Assembly: GCA_916048095.2 (NCBI GenBank)
Contig: OU696583.1
Span: 7,016,822-7,080,821 of the forward strand
Direction: 5' to 3'
Length of the DNA: 64,000 nt
Source: Sacculina carcini
Lineage: Eukaryota; Arthropoda; Thecostraca; Sacculinidae
Shown piece by piece: positions 23,501 through 35,500 of the stretch; position 1 is the stretch's first letter; every line of letters starts with the position of its first letter. A program made the translations under genes and the position numbers. The notes beneath the pieces are model-generated. The model saw only the letters and a list, made by a program, of their open reading frames with translations. It made no database searches and was not told where the DNA came from.

Positions 23501-26500
23501 CTTGATGGACAGATCGCTGGCAGACTTCAGGCCTACTATTCTCGGGAAAAAATGGTATTGGACTTTGATAATCAACGCAATAAATATCGCAGTTGTGTAC
23601 AGCTGGAGAATTTACGATCTGGGCCTTCATTTTCTGTTCTTGAAGATGTGAGGACTGACAACAGAAATCATTACCCACAAAGCTGCCTAATTAGACGCTG
23701 CGCAGTTTGCAAAAAGAATTGCAGAATACAGTGTGCAAAGTGCAACAAGTCCCTCCACTTGAAAGAGTGTTTCCAGAAGTTTCATGAAAAATAGAGGTGC
23801 AGTTTCATATGAATATATTCCATTTATCGTTTAATTGCTATGATTATGTTGTTATGATGAAGTGTTGAATATAAAATGTTTTAAAAGGTGTTTATTTGCT
23901 CAGAAAATGTTATCTTGTTGGTTTACCTAAGAACTTGAAAAAATAGCAACCACCTACGAAGAAGAATATCTGTGATGGTAATATATCAGGTTACCTGCCC
24001 AATGACTACATATGTAGTCATGCTTATTTTAAGCAAACAACATGTCTTAGATTAAAATTCAACCAAATTTATTCTTAATTGTGGTGTTTTGAGTTAACAT
24101 TCAAAATTTGATCAACTTTGAAAAATATTTAGACATGTTGGGTTTATTTGGGTTAATATCTGTGCTACTCGATAGTTATACGTTTTGGATACGCAGGATA
24201 GTATGTATGTATGTATGTATTGGCCACTTTCAACAAAGTTTCGGCGGGTTTAACAGGGTAAATGCAAGTACAAAAGAGCAAAATAATGAAGTAAGTTGTC
24301 ATGAGGCACATAGGCCGGCACACAAACATTGACGCAAACTAAAGTATCGGTAGTTAGACAAGCATAACATAAGTTGCGGGCGAAGAGAGGGTATACACAG
24401 CTAGGATGGTCGGTCAAGACGGTGTTTGGAAATGCCACAACAGGTGAGGAAACCGCTACAGATGGGAACTACATGTGTCGTAGGGAGCCGAAAAGGTCAG
24501 TGGAGAGAAGGATAGCATGATGAAAAACAAGCAAAGGTAGCCCGATAGGATTCCAGAAGATGTTTATGAAGCTTAAGACTTAAAGATTTATTGGACGTGG
24601 CAGAGGTTATATGAGAAGGCAGCTATGGATCTCTGGAGCTCTGGATAGTCGAGGATCTACGAACTGAAAAGATCGCGAAGACCAGGAAGATTCAGACGTG
24701 GCGCGAATTTTAAGGAGAGAGATAGAGTTCCGGGTATTATGGGTATGGGTCGTAGGGTGGAGCAGTTCCTTGGGATAGGGTGGAGGAGTAGGTGAATGTA
24801 GCATTTTGAAAATAAAGCAACATATTTTTGGTTGGACCAAAAGTTTAAAGGGAAGCCAGCCTAGTTTCTTAAGCAGAGTAGATGTAGGATGGCTAGCAGA
24901 GAGTCCAAAAACAAAACTAAACGATTGATTGAGTATAGACGGCAAGGAGGAAAAGTGTTTCGCTGATAATGAATCGAATAAGGAAGAACAATAGTTAAGA
25001 TGAGGAAAAATAAATGAATGTATGAGTGTGATTGAAGTACGTTGGTTAATATATTTTCTAATGATATAAAGGCTGCGAAGGATGAATCTACATTTGCGTA
25101 CAGTTTGAGCAATATGGTAAGAAAAACTAAGACTGGAGTCAAATGTGACACCAAGATTTCGTGTGTGGAATTCGTGGGTTTGAGTTGGCATGATTGGGCG
25201 TCCAAAAAAGGTGGTTGGAATACAACAGTTTGTATTTTGGAGGGATTGACTGATGAAGAGCATGAAACAGCCCAAGAGGAAATGGAATTAAGTATGAGAG
25301 GAAGGTCATTTTGTCGAGATAGAGGAAGGTAGATCTGGATGTCGTCGATGAAAATGTGGTACTGCAAAGACAGGGGGCGAAAAATGGAGCAGAGAGAGAA
25401 CATGTAAATATTGAAAAGCACAGGACCGAGGACAGATCCTTGAGGGACACCAGATGAGAGTGGTTTCGAAAGAGACTCTTCGCAATTCAACAGCACGGAG
25501 AATGTGCTGTCAGACAGATATGAATCAAGAAGAGCAAGAGCAGAATTAGAAACGCCAAGTCCGTGGAGGTCATTTGAAATAATACGATGATCCTGCAATT
25601 CAAACGCGGATGAGAGGTCAATGAGGGTCAATATGACAGGAGATTTCGTGAAAAATTGTTGCAGAATATCGTTTTTTACTATTGGCAAGGCCGTTTCAGT
25701 GGATCTATTAGCAATAAATCCCGAAGCAATGAAAGCAATGACATCACCATGAAGGAAAGAGGCATTAACGAGATGGGTGTAAAAAGGAGCAAAAAGGTGA
25801 ATGCTAGAAGATATTGTCTTGAAACAAATCGGGTTGAGCGGACAGGAGCAATGTTTAGTCTTTCGTAAGAACCGAATAGTATTGAGAAGTGAGATTTTTG
25901 CAAAAGAATTGAAGGGAGAAACAGAATGAGAAATACGCGAGGGAAGGGAGCCAGAAGATTTGACAATAGAGCTGAGTAGGAATTCGATCTTGGATGAAAG
26001 GAAATCAAATAATACCGAAGCTGAAAAAGAGTGGGGTTCAAAATGGATTTGCCCAATTTTGAACCATAATGCCATTCCATTTTAGGAAATGCCCACGAAC
26101 CGGAAGGTGTCGTGAGATGTTTGGAGTACGCATACAGTACGTAGACAGTACGCATTTACTAGGACAGGAAGGCATTGACGAGATGGGTGTAAAAAGATTG
26201 GTGTAGCACGTGAGTTTCAGGCCGTGAGATAGCGGCACTTTCCCACGTTTGAGCTCAAGCGACGAAACAGTGCCTCCTTATAAGACTGTAATGGCAGGTT
26301 GCATACGTAAGGACGGGAGCATTCACACATGCAGTGTGATTACATTTTGATGAATATGCTCCTTTTGGCGATTTTAGCCAAATGATGTTAAGTCACTTTT
26401 GATGGTTTGTTATAAAAAGGGTACAAGATCGGAGAGAGGGTGGAAACATAGTACCAAATCAGAAAGAGGATATAAAAGAAGGACTGGTGTATTTTCTTCC

Positions 26501-29500
26501 TTCATAACTACAAAACGAAATTGACTTTTTTTGGGGGATATTTTTATGCAGGTTAGGTTATTTTTATGTTAATTTTTACGGTTATCACAGGTTATTTTAG
26601 GTTACTTTTTATCGAAAATAAAGTTACTTTTTTCTGATTATTAGATTACTTTTTGACAGCCCTAGTAATTACCCTAACATATAATGCAAACTATTTCCCA
26701 TTCGAAGTATGTCTTCATATATTATTATTATTATCAACATCAATAATATCACTCATATTCACTGTTCATAATTGTTTATGTAAAAATCCCATTCGTATTG
26801 GTAGCTTGATATCGTTGAATATTGTTTCACATTCATTGGACTATTCCGGGTAGATTGCATTTATACGTTTCGATCACTTCAATCGACCTATTTCACTGAA
26901 CAATAATGACAAAGTTCCATTATAAACATACTTCCGGCAAGAGCGAGCTAATAAATGTACATTCAAGAAGTGGCACGTGTTTCTGGACTGTATTAACAGT
27001 GAAGGATAATTCTTCTACATGATCATGACAATGATCGTGATCCTGTTGAAGAAAAACTCCGTATATGAGGAAGAACTCCATCTAAGCTGCATTACGTTAA
27101 CAAGGCATTGACGACCTTTCCCGCAAGCATGTCAACTGAGGCAAATCACATCCAGTGATGTGATCACCTCATGAGGTGGTGGCCACACCTGGGCGCACCT
27201 CACTCACCTCTCGATGACTCGCATCACCATGGCAACGCTCACGGCCGACGACGACACATCCAGCCAGCGCAGAGGTGAGCGGGGCACATCCAGTGAGGTG
27301 AGCGCCGACACCACATCAGCCAGCACGTGCGGATCATGTACACATCCGGCCACATCCAGATGTGACAAAGAACAGCTCCACGCGGCCACCAAACGCGGCC
27401 AGTCGGAATCACGCAACAGTCTCTCACATCCGGACACAAACAGCTGTTGGATGCCAGTCGGGCAGCTGGTGGCCAGATCGGCCGCCGACAGCTGGCGACA
27501 GCCGCGAATGTCGAGCAGCTGCAGCCGACAGCTGGCGTGCAGCAGCTGGCGCAAGCTGTTGCCGACCACACTGTAGCTGCCGGCAGCGGCTGTTGTGTCA
27601 GACTGTGCCAAACTCAGCTCGCGAAGCTCAGCGAATCCAGGCTTCCCATCACGCACACACACACACACGAACATACACACACAATTTAGGTAAATCAACA
27701 CGCACGAGTTGGGTTACCTACATTAGCGATGAGAAGATGAAGGGGTGACTTAATTAACGTTTTTAAACATAGCATTGGCAAACACAAACTGGATAGAAGC
27801 GCAGAAAGAAAGATCAGTGAACGAGTGTACGTACTGTTGGAAGAGCAGAGGAGCACGGACGGACGGAGAGAGCGGCGTTGGCGAGGCGCAGCACGCGCAG
27901 TCGCCGACAACCTCGCTGAAGAGCGGTAAAGTCCAGTGAGACGGGACATCCGGCCCGCACGCGCACATTGGACAAGTCCAACAGCTGTAGGTTGACACAG
28001 TGCTCCTGTTCAGCCAACACACACACACACATAAATAAATAAACACGTATATACACACGCATAAATATATACATACACACATACGTACACGCGCGAAGGC
28101 ATAAACACACACACACACATGCATAAATGCATGCAAACACACACACACACACAAATACATACATGCACACAGACATACACACAAGCACAAGTACATACAT
28201 GAACACAGACATACACACAAGCACAAGTACATACATGAACACAGACATACACACACACACATATACACAAACAAATACATGTATACATTCACACACACAC
28301 AAACACATACATATATTGCACACAGACATACAAACAAATAAATACACACATGCACAGAGACATACACACACAAATATGTCAAAATGTGTGTCAAAATACA
28401 CACACAAATAGATACACACATGCATACACACAGATATACACAAAGGTGATGCACTGACGGCTATGATGTTGAACAGCGAGCGCAGCGATACAATCACATT
28501 GACCGCCAGCGAAATGCCAGTCAATCGTGGCGCCATCTGACGGCAAAAATCGGCAACACCGCTGATCAGCTCGGCTCTGGCTGTGCGCTCAGCCAGCCGA
28601 TCAACACACAGCTGCTGCAGCTGACTGCAAGCCGACGGCAGCTGGCGCAGCTGTTGGCCACTCAGCTTGTGACAGCCGGCCAGACTGAGTGAGCGCAGTT
28701 GACGACAGCTGCGACATAGCTGGCCGAGCAGCCGGTCGGTGATAACACCACCCCAGCCGTCTAATACGACACCAACACACACACATACATTAGCATACAC
28801 ACGCATTGTCTAACAAAAGACGATATCATCCCGGCTCAAATAGGTAAAATATATACATAACAATTTGTGAGGCAGGATATTACGCCTACGGACCATTACG
28901 CCTACGCTTAAGTTCCGGTTGTCTTTCTCCTTCTTGTTAGGTTAGGTACGGTTATCATGTCGGATATCGGTTATGTGTGCGGTGTATGTTGGTGTTTGTG
29001 CGAGTGAGAGTGTTGCTGAGGTGTTGAGTTGTTGATGGAGGTGGTGGTGAATGTGTTGATGAGTGTGGTGATGATGGGAGAACTGATGGTGATGATAGTG
29101 AGGAAGGAGTTGATGGTGATGGTGATGATTGTGAGGATGAAGTTGTTGGTGATTGTGAGGATGAACGAGTTGTATGTGAAGATGGGAATGATGGTGATGT
29201 CGGTGGTGCTGACCGCGATGGTGATGTTGATGGTGATGAAACAGAGGAGACTGATGCTCTTGGTGAATGTGCCAGTGTCGGTGTACGTGCAGGTGTTGTT
29301 GAGTTTGGTGCGCATAATGAGCAGATGAATGAGCGCGTGTATTGTGTGATGTTGTGAAGTGATGTGCATGTAGTGTGGCACCAGTTCAGGCAGGAGTTGC
29401 ACTGAACTGAGCCTTTTGTGTGTCGGCGTGTAGTGAGTGGCTGTGTACATATGTGGCAGGTGTATGTGTGTCTCGGGCCTGGATTTGGTTCTACGTCTCC

Positions 29501-32500
29501 TGCGAGTATGAGCATACGAGAAATGATCGCGAGCGGATCATATCTCGACGCCCCCGCAGGAGACGGTGACATGCGTGGAAATAAAAGTGTGAGGCGAGCG
29601 GTGTTGGTGCAGTGTCTGTTGTTTGTGTATGTGTAGCGTGGCGTCACGATTTGTGCCAGTTGCACTGAGCTGAAAAAAACCTGTGGAACCCGGGTGACAG
29701 AAGCCGATCCCAGGAGCTCGACAGCCCCGTCGTTCTGACGAGGCTGAAAGCGTTGTTGCTGCGGTTTGGCCTCCAGATTGGAGGGTGGTCCCACGAAGTA
29801 GACGTCGCAGCTCCAGGACCCAGGATTAGTGTTGTTGATGTTGTTGTTCCTCAGGTTGTCTGGCCGAGCAACCTCGAGCTCCTGAGGAAAGACACGGCTG
29901 CGACCGGGTTGTTCCACAGGTCCCTGATGGAATTGATTTTGTGTTGACGTCTGAGTTGTGTGTGTGATGTGCAGTGTTCCATGATGTGTGTGATGGTGTG
30001 TGGTGCTGAATTGCAATCTGGACAGGTGTCATCGATTGAGTCATTCAACCTTTTCTGATATGACAGAAGGGCAGGATGATGACCGCATCTCAACCTGGCC
30101 AGATGCACCTTGTATTCCCTTGTGAGTGTGTTTTCTGATTTGTGTATGTCCGGTGGGTGTCTTTGTAGGAGTGTATTGTGTTGTAGTGAGTGTATGGCTT
30201 TCCGTGCGATCTATGTGTGTATGTGTTTCTTGATTGATGTGCGTGGGGGAGCTGGTGGAAGTGATGTGAAAATTTGTCTGTGGTAAAGTGTGCTTGGTGT
30301 TGTTTTTGTTTCTCTCTGTGTTGTCTTGTGTTGTGAGGTGATGTAGTGGATGTGCTGTGTTGGTGACTGCTGCTGCGAGTGTTTGTGTGCCTCTCATGTC
30401 TAGGTGGTGTGTCAGTTTGAGTATTTTGGTTTCGTGATGAAGGTGGTCTGCTGGTGTGGTAGCTGTGCATCCTGTGATAGTTCTGAGTGCGGTGTTTTGA
30501 AGTGTTTGAAGTGTGTTTGTGTGGCGTGTTGCGAGATTGCTAGCCCATGCGGGGCTAGCATATTCTATCACGGGTCGGATGTACTGTTTGTATATGGTGG
30601 TTGTGGTGTCTTTGTTGTGTCCGAAAGTTGTGTGTGTGAGAGTGCTTTCAGTGTGTTGAGGCGTGGAGTGACTTTAGTTTTAATGTTGGTGATGTGTTGT
30701 TTGAATGAGAGTTGTGTGTCGTATGTGACGCCTAGTATTTTTGGTGTGTGCTTGTGTGGGATGATCGTGTTGTTGATGGTGATTTGTGGTGTGTAGTTGT
30801 GTTCGGATGTCCAGTTGGTGATGAGTGTGGCTGTAGATTTGGCAGGTGCAATGTTCAGTTGGTTTGTGCTGAACCATTGTTGTAGTGTGTTGATGTAAGG
30901 TTGTAGTGTGTACACTGCTGTGTCGGCGTGTCTGTGTGTGCTTGTGATTGTGATGTCGTCTGCATATGATGATATCTGTATGGATGGAGTGTTGGGTGCT
31001 GGCATGTCATGTAGGTATAGATTGAATAGTGTTGGTGCTAAAACGGAGCCCTGAGGGACTCCGTTTGATTAGTGTTGTTGTTGTTGTTGTTGCTCCTCAG
31101 GTTGTCTGGCCGAGCAACCTCGAGCTCCTGAGGAAAGACACAGCACCGACCGGGTTGTTCCACAGGTCTCTGATAGATGTAATTTTGTGTTGGCGTCTGA
31201 GTTGTGTGTGTGCTGTGCAGTGTTGCATGATGTGTGTGATGGTGTGTGGTGCTGAATTGCAATCTGGACAGGTGTCGTCGATTGAGTCATTCAACCTTTT
31301 CTGATATGACAGAAGGGCAGGATGATGACCGCATCTCAACCTGGCCAGATGCACTTTGTATTCCCTTGTGAGTGTGTTTTCTGATTTGTGTATGTGCGGT
31401 GGGTGTCTTTGTAGGAGTGTATTGTGTTGTAGTGAGTGTATGGCTTTCCGTGCGATCTCTGTGTGTATGTGTTTCTTGATTGATGTGCGTGGGGGAGCTG
31501 GTGGAAGTGATGTGAAAATTTGTCTGTGGTAAAGTGTGCTTGGTGTTGTTTTTATGTTTCTGTCTGTGTTGTCTTGTGTTGTGAGGTGATGTAGTGGATG
31601 TGCTGTGTTGGTGACTGCTGCTGCGAGTGTTTGTGTGCCTCTCATGTCTAGGTGGTGTGTCAGTTTGAGTATTTTGGTTTCGTGATGAAGGTGGTCTGCT
31701 GGTGTGGTAGCTGTGCATCCTGTGATAGTTCTGAGTGCGGTGTTTTGAAGTGTTTGAAGTGTGTTTGTGTGGCGTGTTGCGAGATTGCTAGCCCATGCGG
31801 GGCTAGCATATTCTATCACGGGTCGGATGTACTGTTTGTATATGGTGGTTGTGGTGTCTTTGTTGTGTCCGAAAGTTGTGTGTGAGAGTGCTTTCAGTGT
31901 GTTGAGGCGTGGAGTGACCTTGGTTTTAATGTTGGTGATGTGCTGTTTGAATGAGAGTTGTGTGTCGTATGTGACGCCTAGTATTTTTGGTGTGTGCGTG
32001 TGTGGGATGATCGTGTTGTTGATGGTGATTTGTGGTGTGTAGTTGTGTTCGGATGTCCAGTTGGTGATGAGTGTGGCTGTGGATTTGGCAGGTGCAATGT
32101 TCAGTTGGTTTGTGCTGAACCATTGTTGTAGTGTGTTGATGTAAGGTTGTAGTGTGTGCACTGCTGTGTCGGCGTGTCTGTGTGTGCTTGTGATTGTGAT
32201 GTCGTCTGCATATGATGATATCTGTATGGATGGAGTGTTGGGTGCTGGCATGTCATGTAGGTATAGGTTGAATAGTGTTGGTGCTAAAACGGAGCCCTGA
32301 GGGACTCCGTTTGTTATGTTGCGTGTGTGAGATGATTGTCCATTGTACCTCACATGAGCGCATCTGCCAGCGAGGTAGTTGGCCAACCATCTCTTAGTGT
32401 TATTGTGAAGTGTGGTGTCTAGTATTTTGTTTGTGAGATTGTGTCGTGGAACTCTGTCGAAGGCTTTGCTGATGTCGAGTGTTATGAGTAGTGTTCTGTG

Positions 32501-35500
32501 TGGTGGTTTTGTTGTGTTTATGTTACCCATCATGGTCTGTGTGAGTTTTGTGAGCAGAGTGGTTGTGGAGTGCAGTGATCTGAAGCCGTGTTGTGATTGT
32601 GATAGTGGGATTTGTGGTGTGATGAGTTTGAGTATGAGGCGTTCTGTGATTTTTGATGGTGTGCAGAGCAGTGTGATTGGACGATGTGAAGAAGGAAGCG
32701 TGGGGTCTGTGCCTTGTTTGTGTAGTGTGATGATGATGCCCGTTTTCCAGATGTGAGGTATTGTGTTGTGTGAGAAGCTGTAGTTGTTGTTGTTGTTGTT
32801 CCTCAGGTTGTCTGGCCGAGCAACCTCGAGCTCCTGAGGAAAGACACGGCACCGACCGGGTTGTTCCACAGGTCACTGATAGATGTAATTTTGTGTTGGC
32901 GTCTGAGTTGTGTGTGTGCTTTGCAGTGTTGCATGATGTGTGTGATGGTGTGTGGTGCTGAATTGCAATCTGGACAGGTGTCATCGATTGAGTCATTCAA
33001 CCTTTTCTGATATGACAGAAGGGCAGGATGATGACCGCATCTCAACCTGGCCAGATGCACCTTGTTTTCGCGTGTGAGTGTGTTTTCTGATTTGTGTATG
33101 TCAGGTGGGTGTCTTTGTAGGAGTGTATTGTGTTGTAGTGAGTGTATGGCTTTCCGTGCGATCTCTGTGTGTATGTGTTTCTTGATTGATGTGCGTGGGG
33201 GAGCTGGTGGAAGTGATGTGAAAATTTGTCTGTGGTAAAGTGTGCTTGGTGTTGTTTTTATGTTTCTGTCTGTGTTGTCTTGTGTTGTGAGGTGATGTAG
33301 TGGATGTGCTGTGTTGGTGACTGCTGCTGCGAGTGTTTGTGTGCCTCTCATGTCTAGGTGGTGTGTCAGTTTGAGTATTTTGGTTTCGTGATGAAGGTGG
33401 TCTGCTGGTGTGGTAGCTGTGCATCCTGTTATTGTTCTGAGTGCGGTGTTTTGAAGTGTTTGAAGTGTGTTTGTGTGGCGTGTTGCGAGATTGCTAGCCC
33501 ATGCGGGGCTAGCATATTCTATGACGGGTCGGATGTACTGTTTGTATATGGTGGTTGTGGTGTCTTTGTTGTGTCCGAAAGTTGTGTGAGAGAGTGCTTT
33601 CAGTGTGTTGAGGCGTGGAGTGACCTTGGTTTTAATGTTGGTGATGTGCTGTTTGAATGAGAGTTGTGTGTCGTATGTGACGCCTAGTATTTTTGGTGTG
33701 TGCGTGTGTGGGATGATCGTGTTGTTGATGGTGATTTGTGGTGTGTAGTTGTGTTTGGATGTCCAGTTGGTGATGAGTGTGGCTGTGGATTTGGCAGGTG
33801 CAATGTTCAGTTGGTTTGTGCTGAACCATTGTTGTAGTGTGTTGATGTAAGGTTGTAGTGTGTGCACTGCTGTGTCGGCGTGTCTGTGTGTGCTTGTGAT
33901 TGTGATGTCGTCTGCATATGATGATATCTGTATGGATGGAGTGTTGGGTGCTAGCATGTCATGTAGGTATAGGTTGAATAGTGTTGGTGCTAAAACGGAG
34001 CCCTGAGGGACTCCGTTTGTTATGTTGCGTGTGTGAGATGATTGTCCATTGTACCTCACATGGGCGCATCTGCCAGCGAGGTAGTTGGCCAACCATCTCT
34101 TAGTGTTATTGTGAAGTGTGGTGTCTAGTATTTTGTTTGTGAGATTGTGTCGTGGAACTCTGTCGAATGCTTTGCTGATGTCTAGTGTTATGAGTAGTGT
34201 TCTGTGTGGTGGTTTTGTTGTGTTTATGTTACCCATCATGGTCTGTGTGAGTTTTGTGAGCAGTGTGGTTGTGGAGTGCAGTGATCTGAAGCCGTGCTGT
34301 GATTGTGATAGTGGGATTTGTGGTGTGATGAGTTTGAGTATGAGGCGTTCTGTGATTTTTGATGGTGTGCAGAGCAGTGTGATTGGACGATGTGAAGAAG
34401 GAAGCGTGGGGTCTGTGCCTTGTTTGTGTAGTGTGATGATGATGCCCGTTTTCCAGATGTGAGGTATTGTGTTGTGTGAGAAGCTGTAGTTGGATATGTT
34501 GGTGAGTGTCTGTATGCCTTGTGGACCAAGATGTTTTAGATGGATGTTACTTATTCCATCTGGACCACAGGCTGATGATTGTTTGATGTTGTGTATGATG
34601 TGTCGTGTCTGCGCATGTGTGAATGGTGTGTATAGTGGATCTGTGCTGAATGTGTGTTTACGTCTGATGATTGTCCTGTCTTTTTGTGTAGGAGTGATGT
34701 GGCTGATGTGTGAGTAGTGGTTAATGAGTGTGTTTGCTTGTTGTTTATTTGATGGTACAGATGATGTGTCGGTCGTGATGGCTGCGTGTGTGCGTGTTAT
34801 ATTGCTGTTTGAGAGTGTGATGCTTTTCAGTGTGTTGTATAGTTTTGTGGTGTTTGATCTGTGATCTAGTGTTTTATGTAGTTGTGCCAGTTCAGTGATT
34901 TTTGTTCATGTATCTTGGTGTTGATTGTGGTGTTGAGTGCGTGTATTTGTTCGGATGTATTGTGTGAGTGTGGTGTCGGAGAGTGTTTCAGTGTGTCGCG
35001 TTGTTTGATGAGTGTGTGTATTTCTTGTGTAAAGTTTGGGTTGTGGTGTTTTCTGTGTCCTTTTGGGATGTGTTGTTTGTCTGCCTTGTGTATGATGCTG
35101 TTAAATGTTTGGACTGTTTTGTTTATGTCTGTGATGTCTGTTGTGTTCAGTTGCGTAAATGCTAGTTCCGTGTCGTGTGTGAATTGTGACCAATTGGCTT
35201 TTGTGTAGTTTGTGTAAGTGCGTCTGGGTGTGTTTGGTGCAGTTCTGATTTTGGTGGTGATGACGATTGGAAGGTGGTCTGAGCCAAGCTCTTTGACCAC
35301 CTTCCAAGTGGTTGTGTGAGTGAGATCCGGTGTGCAAAATGTGATGTCAGGTGATGTCGAATGATAGTGTGCCTGATGTGTGGTGTGAGTGTGTTGGTGA
35401 GTGTTGTTGAGAATGTAGAGGTGTTCTGTTTGTTGTAGTATGTCTGTGCCTCTGTTGGTGAGTGGATTGTGTGTGTACCAGGCAGGATCTTTGGCGTTGA

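Larger units (their letters stand above)
21592..24156 (+). mobile_element. piggyBac DNA transposon, 2.56 kb
   Basis: TTAA lies at both ends (21592-21595 and 24153-24156). Termini begin TTAACCCA and share CCCAA spacing after reverse complementing the right end. The element sits inside hAT element A. The hAT copy at 44657-46294 has the same flanking sequence with a single TTAA, an unoccupied site that confirms the boundaries. A 20-bp perfect palindrome occurs three times inside. Confidence 0.93.
21227..26664. mobile_element. hAT element A, copy 1, carrying two insertions
   Basis: The termini TAGGGCTGTCAAAAG and, reverse-complemented, TAGGGCTGTCAAAAAG are inverted. The flanks GTTATTAC and GTAATTAC form an 8-bp duplication with one mismatch. 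About 1 kb is the element itself, rich in 'aagttactttt' blocks. The rest is a piggyBac (21592-24156) and a LINE (24202-26071). A second copy lies inverted at 44657-46294. No hAT transposase is seen, so it is non-autonomous. Confidence 0.82.
28972..29820 (-). mobile_element. 2A-bearing LINE, copy 5 (5' part)
   Basis: The 5' end is at 29820 (minus-strand GGTCCTGGAGCTGCG...). The piece contains the HDV-like terminus, 2A motif, PHD finger and Ser/Thr/Pro linker, and stops near 28972, where similarity to the copy at 36520-38818 ends. The endonuclease and RT are absent. It differs from copies 1 and 2 at many bases and looks the oldest of the set. Confidence 0.85.

Noticed and set aside
28955-30016. 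Single 353-codon minus-strand ORF as one protein
   Set aside because: It reads through the 3' end of copy 4, its AAC tail and the 5' UTR of copy 5; only the part from 29572 downward is a real LINE frame.
31097-32869. 590-codon ORF taken as a protein starting at 32869
   Set aside because: Its first ~28 codons are the tail of inserted copy 2 in another frame; the genuine copy 1 RT frame resumes at 32786.
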